Origin: Pseudomonadota bacterium
GTDB taxonomy: Bacteria > Pseudomonadota > Alphaproteobacteria > Rhizobiales > Devosiaceae
Reading direction: 5' to 3'
NCBI GenBank assembly: GCA_023415605.1
Contig: JAEZKB010000217.1
Span: 1 to 24,417, forward strand
Length of the DNA: 24,417 nt
Positions within the stretch are counted from its first letter, which is position 1. Each line of letters opens with the position of its first letter. Under the pieces are notes generated by a model, which saw only the letters and a list, made by a program, of their open reading frames with translations, ran no database searches and was not told the DNA's origin. The translations under genes were made by a program, and so were the position numbers. Shown here piece by piece: positions 16,461 to 24,417 of this stretch.

Positions 16461-17966
16461 ATGACTAGCGCCAACGCTCCGCTCCAGAGTTACGATGTCT
16501 TTGTTATCGGAGGAGGGGTAAACGGGACCGGGATTGCCCGTGATGCGGCTGGGCGCGGCTATTCGGTAATGCTGGCGGAGATGAACGACCTGGCGTCGGG
16601 CACCTCGTCGGCGGCGACCAAGCTGGTCCATGGCGGCCTGCGCTATCTCGAGTACTACAAATTCAAGCTGGTGGCGGAATCGCTTGCCGAGCGCGAGGTG
16701 CTGTGGGCAGCAGCGCCGCATATCATCTGGCCGCTGCGCTTTGTGCTACCCCACCACAAGGGCCTGCGACCGGCCTGGTTCCTGCGGTTGGGGCTGTTGG
16801 CCTATGACTATCTCGGTGGCCGCAAGCTGCTACCGCCGACCAAGACACTCGATTTGAGAACGGATGCAGCCGGCAGGCCGCTGAAGCCGGGCTATTCGAC
16901 GGGTTTCGAGTATTCGGATTGCTGGGTAGACGACGCGCGGTTGGTGACGCTCTACGCCAAGGACGCGCAGGACCATGGCGCGCGGATCGAGACCCGCACC
17001 AAGGTGACCTCGGCCCGGCGCGGCGAGGATGGCTGGACGATTGCCGTCGAGGGGCCGAACGGCCGCGAGCTCGTGAGCGCCAGCCTCCTGGTCAACGCCG
17101 GGGGGCCCTGGGTCGACCAGGTGATCAACCAGGCGCTAGGCCGCAACGACGTGCGGCACGTGCGGCTCGTCAAAGGCAGCCATCTCGTCGTCAAGAGACA
17201 GTTCGAACACGACCGTTGCTACATTTTCCAGAATGCGGACAACCGCATAATCTTCGCCATTCCCTATGAGGACGACTTTACGCTGATCGGCACCACCGAC
17301 CTCGACTTCAAGGAACCGCCGGGGCCGGTTGAAATCAGCGAGGAGGAAACAGACTATCTGCTGGCGGCGGCAAGTGAGTATTTCGCCAAGCCGCTGACCC
17401 GCGACGAGATCGTCTGGAGCTATGCCGGGGTGCGGCCGCTCTATGACGATGGCGCCAGTGCCGCGCAGGAGGCGACGCGCGACTACGTCATCCGCACCGA
17501 AGAAGAAGAGGGCGCGTCGCTGATCAACGTGTTCGGCGGCAAGCTCACCACCTCCCGGCGCCTGGCAGAAGAGGTCGTCGATGGCTTCGGCAAGCTGATC
17601 GGCCGGATGGGGCCGCGCTGGACGCGCAAGGCCAAGCTACCGGGCGGCGACTTCGCGCCTACCGCATTCGAGGTGCAGGTAGAGAAGATGCAGCGGGCGT
17701 ACCCGCGGCTCGACCCAGCGCTGGTCCGGCGGCTGACGCGGCTCTACGGCACGCGGGCGGAGGCATTGCTCGGCAACGCTAAAGAGACCAGCGATCTCGG
17801 CGCACATTTCGGCTCGACCCTCTACGCCCGCGAAGTCGACTATCTGATGGCGGAGGAGTGGGCCCTTTTGGCTGACGACGTGCTGTGGCGGCGCACAAAG
17901 CTCGGGCTGCGGGTGACAGCCGAAGACAAGCAGCGGCTGGCCGCGTATATGGCAGACCGAGGATAG
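16461..17966 (+). CDS. glpD: aerobic glycerol-3-phosphate dehydrogenase GlpD
   Basis: This 501-aa FAD enzyme oxidises glycerol-3-phosphate to dihydroxyacetone phosphate and passes electrons to quinone at the inner membrane. The FAD-binding motif GGGVNG at 17-22, followed by GIARDAAGRG, is clear. Also present are LASGTSSAATKLVHGGLRYLE, WVDDARLV, VNAGGPWVDQ, RLVKGSHLV, PYEDDFTLIGTTD and VFGGKLTTSRRLAE, all typical of GlpD. Length equals E. coli GlpD (501). No strong ribosome site precedes the ATG. It is followed 12 nt later by glpK. No GlpR-type regulator is in the window. Confidence 0.97.
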   Translation: MTSANAPLQSYDVFVIGGGVNGTGIARDAAGRGYSVMLAEMNDLASGTSSAATKLVHGGLRYLEYYKFKLVAESLAEREVLWAAAPHIIWPLRFVLPHHKGLRPAWFLRLGLLAYDYLGGRKLLPPTKTLDLRTDAAGRPLKPGYSTGFEYSDCWVDDARLVTLYAKDAQDHGARIETRTKVTSARRGEDGWTIAVEGPNGRELVSASLLVNAGGPWVDQVINQALGRNDVRHVRLVKGSHLVVKRQFEHDRCYIFQNADNRIIFAIPYEDDFTLIGTTDLDFKEPPGPVEISEEETDYLLAAASEYFAKPLTRDEIVWSYAGVRPLYDDGASAAQEATRDYVIRTEEEEGASLINVFGGKLTTSRRLAEEVVDGFGKLIGRMGPRWTRKAKLPGGDFAPTAFEVQVEKMQRAYPRLDPALVRRLTRLYGTRAEALLGNAKETSDLGAHFGSTLYAREVDYLMAEEWALLADDVLWRRTKLGLRVTAEDKQRLAAYMADRG

Positions 17967-17978
17967 AGGGGGACGTTC

Positions 17979-19469
<1,491 letters not shown>

Positions 19470-19470
19470 G

Positions 19471-19998
19471 ATGTCCATCGCACAGGTCATCACGCTGGGC
19501 GCGATATGGTTGATAGGGGCGTTAACCATGGCCGCGGCTGCGATAGTGATACTGAGCATTCTTGGTGCGGCGCGCTATCGTTGGTTTCGTGTTGTGATGG
19601 ATGTCGTCACTGGTCGACGACAGTTTAGCGCAGACGAGATCAAGGCGCTTTGGAGGAGCATCCCTGACGACGTTCGCGCGCCGGACGGCGCCACGTTGTC
19701 GGAAATACGCGAGGAGAAGGGCGGTGCCTGGCCGCTCGTCTGGCACGACGGAGCTAAAAACACAGGACCGCATTTGGTGTGCGTAGAGCGCGACGGCGCA
19801 CACAACATCATCGGATGGACCTATGCCCCACTTTGGGCGTGGAATAAACCGGTCATGCGGCTGCATGGGGCGACGGAGGTGATCGCGCTTCGCGTCGGCG
19901 ACAGTCGCAACTACAAGTTTGTAGTCGAAGGAGTGACCGGGTTGGGCGACAATACTGGTCGTCGCCAGCGGTGGACCCTGAGGGTCGATCGCACCTAG
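19471..19998 (+). CDS. hypothetical protein with N-terminal membrane anchor
   Basis: I do not recognise this 175-aa protein. One hydrophobic segment at about 6-33 is followed by a basic turn (RYRWFR) and a soluble domain of about 140 residues rich in Trp and charged residues, ending in a beta-like stretch (NYKFVVEGVTGLGDN). The ATG at 19471 is 1 nt after the glpK TGA, so it may be translated by coupling. Codon use differs from its neighbours: five ATA codons, four of them in the first 27, plus TTA, against almost none in glpD and glpK. That suggests a different origin or low expression. Its stop shares a CTAG with the converging CAP gene. Confidence 0.6.
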   Translation: MSIAQVITLGAIWLIGALTMAAAAIVILSILGAARYRWFRVVMDVVTGRRQFSADEIKALWRSIPDDVRAPDGATLSEIREEKGGAWPLVWHDGAKNTGPHLVCVERDGAHNIIGWTYAPLWAWNKPVMRLHGATEVIALRVGDSRNYKFVVEGVTGLGDNTGRRQRWTLRVDRT

Positions 19999-20513
19999 GG
20001 CTGCTTCCAGGCGTCGAAACTGCCGCCGGCGATGAAAGCCCAGTAGGTGCCGTAGCGGGACTTGCGGCCAGGACCGACGGACGCCACGGCAAGGCCGAAC
20101 TCAGTGAACCGGGTCGAGAGCAGCGTGTTGCGATGCGCCGGGGAATCCAGCCAGCCCTGGATGGCCTGTTCGAGCGATTTCTGACCACCGGCGACATTCT
20201 CACCCACCGCACCCTCATAGCCGGCGGCGGCGACGCGCTGGCGCAGGGTGACCCCGAGATTGTGCGAGAGCTGATCCTTGGTGGCCATCAGGTTGGCCTG
20301 CGAGCGGGCCGCAGCCTCGAGCTTGCCGTTGTAGTGCAGCGGCGGCTTGCCGTTCTTGGCGCGAGTGCCGTTGATGGCCGCGACGATCGCCGCCTGGCTC
20401 AGCTGGTTGGGCGCCGTGGGCGTGCTGGTCGATGGCGCGATGCTGGCAGTGCAGCCGGCGAGCAGCGTCGCAGAGCCCAAGACGATGAAGTGGCGGCGGG
20501 AAAGTGCAGTCAT
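19995..20513 (-). CDS. CAP/SCP-domain lipoprotein
   Basis: This 172-aa protein carries a CAP (SCP/PR-1, YkwD-type) domain. The N-terminus TALSRRHFIVLGSATLLAGC combines a twin-arginine motif (Arg6-Arg7) with a lipobox ending in Cys21, so it is probably a Tat-exported, lipid-anchored envelope protein. A Ser/Thr/Pro linker leads to the domain, where AAINGTRAKNGKPPL, His84 (LSHNLG), Glu105 (VGENVAGG) and SPAHRNTLL with His127 mark the CAP cavity. The start is ATG 20513, which gives the signal peptide directly; a 31-codon upstream extension would bury it. No clear ribosome site is seen. Bacterial CAP proteins have no single agreed function. Confidence 0.88.
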   Translation of the reverse strand: MTALSRRHFIVLGSATLLAGCTASIAPSTSTPTAPNQLSQAAIVAAINGTRAKNGKPPLHYNGKLEAAARSQANLMATKDQLSHNLGVTLRQRVAAAGYEGAVGENVAGGQKSLEQAIQGWLDSPAHRNTLLSTRFTEFGLAVASVGPGRKSRYGTYWAFIAGGSFDAWKQP

Positions 20514-20703
20514 TCGCAGATCGGCGCAGTCTCGGTGGGGGCGGCTTCTCATAGCGCAAGCGGAAGGGTGCGCATAGGCGAGCCGACACACTTGCCCAGA
20601 ACCCATCGCATTTGAAGAAAATTAAGCGTGATTTTGGTCTTTGCTGGCGCAAAACCCGGCTTCGGCGCAGCTTTTTCGGAATGTCAGACCGAGGGGTTTC
20701 GTC

Positions 20704-20868
20704 ATGGCGAATATCGATATCGACAGCGATCAGCTCAATGTGCGCGCTCTGACCGACAACGAGGCTGCGCTGCAGGTCACCTGGGCCAAGCGCATGCTGG
20801 TGGCCTCGGTCATCGCCTCGATGAGCATTGTTGCCGTCGCGGCGCTGTTCATGTCGCTCTGGGTCTAG
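20704..20868 (+). CDS. small single-span membrane protein, 54 aa
   Basis: ATG at 20704 follows GAGGGG and opens a 54-aa frame: an acidic N-terminus (NIDIDSDQLNVRALTDNEA), then WAKRM and one hydrophobic helix (about 32-52) ending FMSLWV at the stop. The layout fits a small inner-membrane protein with the acidic part in the cytoplasm or periplasm. I do not recognise a family. Longer in-frame starts (for example 20641) lack the ribosome site. Its TAG shares CTAG with the converging glycosyltransferase gene. Confidence 0.6.
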   Translation: MANIDIDSDQLNVRALTDNEAALQVTWAKRMLVASVIASMSIVAVAALFMSLWV

Positions 20869-21893
20869 GCGACCTTTTCCTCCGGTCGCCCCGCCCCGGC
20901 CAACACCATGAGAACGATCACCGGCCCATAGGCGACGAGCATGGCGAAAAAGCCGAACAGGCGATCGCCGGCGATAAGCGCGATAGGCAGCAGCCAGACG
21001 ACGTTGACACCGATATAGAGGCCGGTCGCCGCCGGGTGCGACTTCCAACGGCGCGACAGGCGCTGGTAGGCGTGGCGCCGATGCGCCTCGAACAACCGCT
21101 CCCGCAGGCGCAGGCGGCGGATAATGGTTACAGTGGCATCGGCGATGAACAGCGCGCCGAGGATCAGCCACTGCCAGAGCGTCAGCCAGCCCAGCGCCAC
21201 GGTCGCAAGAGCGAAGAACGCGATGATGAAGCCGAGGAAGTAGCTGCCGGCATCGCCCATGAAGATCTTGGCCGGCGCCCAGTTGAGGCCGAGGAAAGCC
21301 GCGGCGGCGGCAGCGGTGGCCACCAGCCACCAGAAGAATGCCTGATCGAGCAGCACCGGCTGCGCTACTGCCGCCAGCAGAGCCGCGCCGCCCAGCATAA
21401 AGGCAGCCTGCGAAGCGGCGATGCCGTCGATACCATCCATGAAATTGAAGATGTTGACCCAATAGACGGTGCCGACAATGGCCAGCAGGATCAGCATGAA
21501 GCCCGGCAGCGGCAGGCCGATACCAGCGGCGAGCTGCGTGGCCGGAATGCAGAGCGCCGCCATGACGCCGGCCAGCGCCAGTTGTCCGGCGAGGCGATAG
21601 GCGGCTGGGATAGGCTTCCTGTCATCCCAGAACCCCATGGCGGCCATGGCCAGACTTAGCACCAAGACCAACAGCGTTGGCCACGGGGTGCTGAGTGACG
21701 TCGAGAGCCCTGCCAGTGCCCCGCCAGCAACGATGCCGACGCCGCCGCCGCTCGGTGTCGGCCGCGTGTGCGACGAGCGGGCATTGGGACTCGCCATCAC
21801 CTGCAGGTACTCGGCGTTGCGCATGACAAAGAACGTCACGGCCAGCGAAATCGCGGCAGAAAGCACAGTGAGAACGAGGCCGGACAGCAGCAA
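20865..21893 (-). CDS. MraY/WecA-family polyprenyl-phosphate glycosyl-1-phosphate transferase
   Basis: This 342-aa polytopic enzyme moves a sugar-1-phosphate from a UDP-sugar to a polyprenyl phosphate on the cytoplasmic face, starting a surface polysaccharide. The motifs are SSHTRPTPSGGGVG (40-53), FWDDRKPIP with the Asp-Asp pair 90-91, NIFNFMDGIDG (147-157), WAPAKIFMGDAGSYFLGF (205-222), and the cytoplasmic HRRHAYQRL near 270. About ten hydrophobic segments are seen. The SSHTRPTPSGGG form is closer to WbpL/WecA than to MraY. The start is TTG 21893, which begins the first membrane helix; the ribosome site is poor. No other polysaccharide genes flank it. Confidence 0.9.
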   Translation of the reverse strand: MLLSGLVLTVLSAAISLAVTFFVMRNAEYLQVMASPNARSSHTRPTPSGGGVGIVAGGALAGLSTSLSTPWPTLLVLVLSLAMAAMGFWDDRKPIPAAYRLAGQLALAGVMAALCIPATQLAAGIGLPLPGFMLILLAIVGTVYWVNIFNFMDGIDGIAASQAAFMLGGAALLAAVAQPVLLDQAFFWWLVATAAAAAAFLGLNWAPAKIFMGDAGSYFLGFIIAFFALATVALGWLTLWQWLILGALFIADATVTIIRRLRLRERLFEAHRRHAYQRLSRRWKSHPAATGLYIGVNVVWLLPIALIAGDRLFGFFAMLVAYGPVIVLMVLAGAGRPEEKVA

Positions 21894-21982
21894 GCGGGCA
21901 TCCCGAAGGCGACGAGTTCCGCCTAGCTAGCAGTGATCGTTTCGCCTGGCTACGGCGCGGGTCGACGAGATTGTGGAACGCC

Positions 21983-22138
21983 TCATCCGATCGGATGACG
22001 CACCGGCGAGCGCGATAGGTCAAAACCCTGCCGACCCAACGCGCACCGAGCTGGTGCAAGGTGAGGTTCGGACGCGACCTGACGCGTCGCAACTCAGCGC
22101 GGAGTGCGTCCCCCGGACGGCTCCGCGCGCTTTTTCTT
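21983..22138 (+). ncRNA. candidate small RNA with three stem-loops and intrinsic terminator
   Basis: This stretch in the 279-bp protein-free region can fold into three units. First, TCATCC-GATC-GGATGA (21983-21998) is a perfect palindrome. Second, a 13-bp long-range helix pairs 22006-22021 with 22076-22090 (GCGA, CGCG, AGGTC against GACCT, CGCG, TCGC), enclosing CCGA/TCGG (22031-22034 with 22068-22071) and the hairpin GCACC/GGTGC (22043-22057). Third comes the terminator at 22097-22138. No plus-strand protein gene lies just upstream to need that terminator. It could also be a 5' leader of the gene at 22173. I could not identify a promoter or match a known RNA family; ends are approximate. Confidence 0.45.
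22097..22138 (+). terminator. strong intrinsic terminator
   Basis: GCGCGGAG (22097-22104) pairs perfectly with CTCCGCGC (22121-22128). GTCC/GGAC inside the loop can add four more pairs. GC then TTTTTCTT follows at once. The T-run is on the plus strand only. The nearest plus-strand gene upstream ends at 20868, so it probably ends an RNA starting in 21894-22096. Confidence 0.75.
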
Positions 22139-22172
22139 CAACCCGCGGGGGCGCGACGGAAGGAAGCTTGGC

Positions 22173-22349
22173 ATGTATGCCGAACACAGCCCCAAGCGGG
22201 GATTTCTTGACTGGATCGCCCTGGCACGTGCGGCCATTGCGCAGCGCCGGCAGCCCTCCCGGCTCACCACGCACGGCCGAGCTGCCGACGATGTGCGCAT
22301 GGCCCACGTGGAGTTCGACCACGCCGCGCAGCTCTACAACCGCAAGTGA
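22173..22349 (+). CDS. small hypothetical protein, 58 aa
   Basis: ATG at 22173 follows GGAAGGAAG and opens a 58-aa soluble, mildly basic protein with a predicted helical first half (FLDWIALARAAIAQRRQ) and second half (ADDVRMAHVEFDHAAQLYN). I do not recognise it. It starts 35 bp after the terminator of the candidate RNA and ends 5 bp before the ATG of the next small gene, so the pair is probably one transcript. Codon third positions are GC-rich like the rest of the window, supporting real coding. Confidence 0.6.
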   Translation: MYAEHSPKRGFLDWIALARAAIAQRRQPSRLTTHGRAADDVRMAHVEFDHAAQLYNRK

Positions 22350-22354
22350 CGCCC

Positions 22355-22615
22355 ATGGATATGCTGATCAATGCGGCGAACGTGCTCTACGTTTTCGCCT
22401 ATTTCACCAAGGACATGGTGCGGCTGCGATGCCTGACGCTGCTCGCCGCCGCCTGCCTCATCGCCTATTTCGCCAGCCGGCCGGAGGTACTCTGGACGGT
22501 GGTGGCATGGAACACGTTCTTCTTCGTGCTCAACCTGTTCCAGCTCGGCCGGTTGTTGCTGGCCAACCGGGACGCCGCGCCGCTGACGTCGACGGCGGGC
22601 GCCGGCGGGGCCTGA
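22355..22615 (+). CDS. small membrane protein, about three spans, 86 aa
   Basis: This 86-aa protein is largely hydrophobic: NAANVLYVFAYFTKD, RLRCLTLLAAACLIAYFA and LWTVVAWNTFFFVLNLFQLGRLL form three likely membrane helices, followed by a short polar tail. The pattern (conserved KD after helix 1, WN in helix 3) resembles the membrane module seen in Popeye-like and YgjV-like bacterial proteins; this is a resemblance only, and no cyclic-nucleotide domain follows. The ATG at 22355 lacks a strong ribosome site; GTG at 22346 overlaps the previous stop (GTGA) and is an alternative start by coupling. A terminator overlaps its stop codon. Confidence 0.7.
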   Translation: MDMLINAANVLYVFAYFTKDMVRLRCLTLLAAACLIAYFASRPEVLWTVVAWNTFFFVLNLFQLGRLLLANRDAAPLTSTAGAGGA

Positions 22616-22638
22616 CCCGGCTTCAGGCCTAGACTTTT
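22609..22638 (+). terminator. intrinsic terminator after the 86-aa membrane protein
   Basis: GGCCTGA (22609-22615) and TCAGGCC (22623-22629) form a perfect 7-bp stem with loop CCCGGCT, followed after a short gap by TTTT (22635-22638). The left arm contains the stop codon of the 86-aa gene. It separates the small-gene pair from ilvD. Confidence 0.5.
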
Positions 22639-22719
22639 GGTGGACGGATCGGGCGGTTCGGCGACTTGCGCCGCCCATCCCGATGTGGAAAAGCTTCCGC
22701 CTCTTCGAGGAGCCGGACC

Positions 22720-24417
22720 ATGCCGCACTACCGTTCACGTACCACCACCCACGGCCGCAACATGGCGGGCGCGCGCGGGCTTTGGCGCGCGACAGGCATG
22801 AAAGACGGCGATTTCGGCAAGCCGATCATTGCGGTGGTAAACTCGTTCACCCAATTCGTGCCGGGCCATGTGCATCTGAAGGATCTCGGCCAGCTGGTCG
22901 CGCGCGAGATCGAAGCGGCCGGTGGCGTCGCCAAAGAATTCAACACCATCGCGGTCGATGACGGCATCGCGATGGGCCATGACGGCATGCTCTATTCGCT
23001 GCCCAGCCGCGAGCTGATCGCCGACAGCGTCTAATACATGGTCAACGCGCATTGCGCCGACGCCATGGTCTGCATCTCGAACTGCGACAAGATCACGCCC
23101 GGCATGCTGATGGCGGCGATGCGGATCAATATTCCCGTCGTCTTCGTCTCGGGCGGCCCGATGGAAGCCGGCAAGGCCATGGTCAAGGGCAAGCTGCAGG
23201 CGCTGGACCTGGTCGATGCCATGGTGATGGCGGCCGACGATTCCTATTCCGACGCCGAAGTGCAGGCCGTCGAAGAAAATGCCTGCCCCACCTGCGGCTC
23301 CTGCTCGGGCATGTTCACCGCCAATTCGATGAACTGTTTGACCGAGGCGCTCGGCCTTTCCCTCCCCGGCAATGGTTCCACCCTCGCCACCCATTCGGAT
23401 CGCAAGCGCCTGTTCCAGGAGGCCGGACACCTGATCGTCGATCTCGCCCGCCGCTATTACGAGCAGGAAGACGAGACCGTGCTGCCGCGCAACATTGCCA
23501 CCAAGGCGGCGTTCGAGAACGCCATGGCGCTCGACATCGCGATGGGCGGCTCGACCAATACGGTGCTGCACATCCTCGCGGCCGCGCATGAAGGCGGTGT
23601 CGACTTCACCATGGACGATATCGATGCACTGAGCCGCAAGGTGCCGGTGCTCTGCAAGGTCGCCCCAGCCAAGAACGACGTCCATATCGAGGACGTGCAC
23701 CGCGCCGGCGGCATCATGGCCATCCTCGGCCAGCTCGACCGCGCCAACCTCATCAACCGGGCCGAGCCGACGGTACACACCGCCACGATGGGCGACGCCA
23801 TCGACAAGTGGGACATTTCCCGGACCAATTCGGACAGTGTGCGCAATTTCTTCCTGGCGGCGCCGGGCGGGGTGCGGACGACGCAGGCTTTTTCCCAATC
23901 CAATCGCTGGACCGAACTCGATCTCGACCGTCAGAACGGCGCCATCCGCTCGCCTTCGGCCCCGTTCTCCAAGGACGGCGGCCTCGCGGTGCTCAAGGGC
24001 AATATCGCGCTCGACGGCTGCATCGTGAAGACGGCCGGCGTCGACGAATCCATCCTGGTATTTTCGGGCCCGGCCCGGGTGTTCGAGAGCCAGGACGCCT
24101 CAGTCAAGGCGATCCTTTCGAACGAGATCAAGGCCGGCGACGTGGTGGTGATCCGCTATGAAGGTCCGCGCGGCGGCCCGGGCATGCAGGAAATGCTCTA
24201 TCCCACGAGCTACCTCAAGTCGAAGGGCCTGGGCAAAGCCTGCGCGCTGCTCACCGACGGCCGGTTCTCGGGCGGCACCTCGGGTCTTTCGATCGGCCAT
24301 GTGTCGCCGGAAGCGGCGAGCGGCGGGGCGATCGGGCTGGTGCGCGATGGCGACATCATCGATATCGACATCCCCGGCCGCAGCATCTCGGTGCGGATTT
24401 CGGAGGCGGAACTGGCC
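22720..24417 (+). pseudogene. ilvD: dihydroxy-acid dehydratase, interrupted by in-frame TAA at codon 105; runs off right edge
   Basis: IlvD converts 2,3-dihydroxy acids to 2-oxo acids in isoleucine and valine synthesis, using an iron-sulfur cluster and Mg2+. ATG at 22720 follows GAGGAG by 8 nt and the first 104 codons match the family (THGRNMAGARGLWRATGM, VNSFTQFVPGHVH, Asp81 in VDDGIAMGH). Codon 105 (23032-23034) is TAA where E. coli IlvD has Glu in DSVEYMVNAHC. The frame then continues without any stop or shift to the window end (codon 566 of about 612), with Cys122-Asp123-Lys124 in SNCDK, CPTCGSCSGMF, GGSTNTVLH and the DGRFSGGTSGLSIGHVSPEA motif intact. One base change (GAA to TAA) explains it. 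It is a fresh nonsense mutation or a sequence error; an ATG at 23038 could restart translation. Confidence 0.88.

Noticed and set aside
21894..22172. tRNA, tmRNA, SRP RNA or RNase P RNA in the protein-free region
   Set aside because: No cloverleaf with TTCGA arm, no SRP GGAAGCAGC-type loop and no RNase P core motif could be found; only an unassigned sRNA fold is supported.
23032..23034. Recoding of the ilvD stop (selenocysteine, pyrrolysine or programmed readthrough)
   Set aside because: The codon is TAA, not TGA or TAG, the replaced residue is a plain Glu, and no recoding hairpin is evident just downstream.
22735..23898. 387-codon minus-strand frame opposite ilvD
   Set aside because: It mirrors the codon bias of ilvD and has no domain, ribosome site or family resemblance. 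It does not explain the TAA in ilvD.

Overview
The window is GC-rich, densely packed bacterial DNA. Gene content and protein style (LacI-controlled alpha-glucoside uptake, the circularly permuted ATP-grasp / alpha-E / transglutaminase cluster, rhizobial-type GH13 glucosidase) point to an alphaproteobacterium of the Hyphomicrobiales, perhaps Devosia-like. The genus is inference. I see no insertion sequence, phage gene, CRISPR array, tRNA or rRNA. This is mostly ordinary chromosome.

Layout. 1-92: edge of a possible small minus-strand gene. 210-2437: M20D amidohydrolase overlapping an AbrB-type membrane protein. 2442-7888 (minus): alpha-glucosidase, then malE, malF, malG. 8062-10187 (plus, divergent): LacI-family repressor overlapping malK. 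Two copies of the perfect palindrome AAACCGGTTT lie in the 173-bp divergent region, and one overlaps the -35 of a good promoter for the glucosidase-malEFG operon. Together these genes import maltose-type alpha-glucosides through MalEFGK, split them in the cytoplasm and presumably regulate themselves through the repressor. 10261-12037 (minus): an SDR oxidoreductase and a D-2-hydroxyacid dehydrogenase. 12192-15356 (plus): ATP-grasp, alpha-E and transglutaminase-like genes, tightly coupled; the transglutaminase lacks the expected catalytic cysteine. 15363-16298 (minus): AEC-family transporter. 16461-19469 (plus): glpD-glpK for glycerol use, followed after 1 nt by an unrecognised membrane-anchored protein. 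19995-20513 (minus): CAP-domain, Tat-type lipoprotein. 20704-20868 (plus): 54-aa single-span protein. 20865-21893 (minus): MraY/WecA-like glycosyl-1-phosphate transferase.

21894-22172 has no protein gene but carries a strong candidate small RNA on the plus strand: three stem-loops, the last a textbook intrinsic terminator. Two small genes follow (58 aa and an 86-aa membrane protein), then a second terminator.

22720 to the right edge is ilvD (dihydroxy-acid dehydratase). It is intact in frame and very well conserved, but codon 105, normally Glu, is TAA. Either this is a nonsense mutation in a biosynthetic gene or a one-base sequence error; it is the sharpest anomaly in the window. The other main points of interest are the candidate sRNA, the cysteine-less transglutaminase, the paired operators, and two convergent gene pairs whose stop codons share one CTAG.
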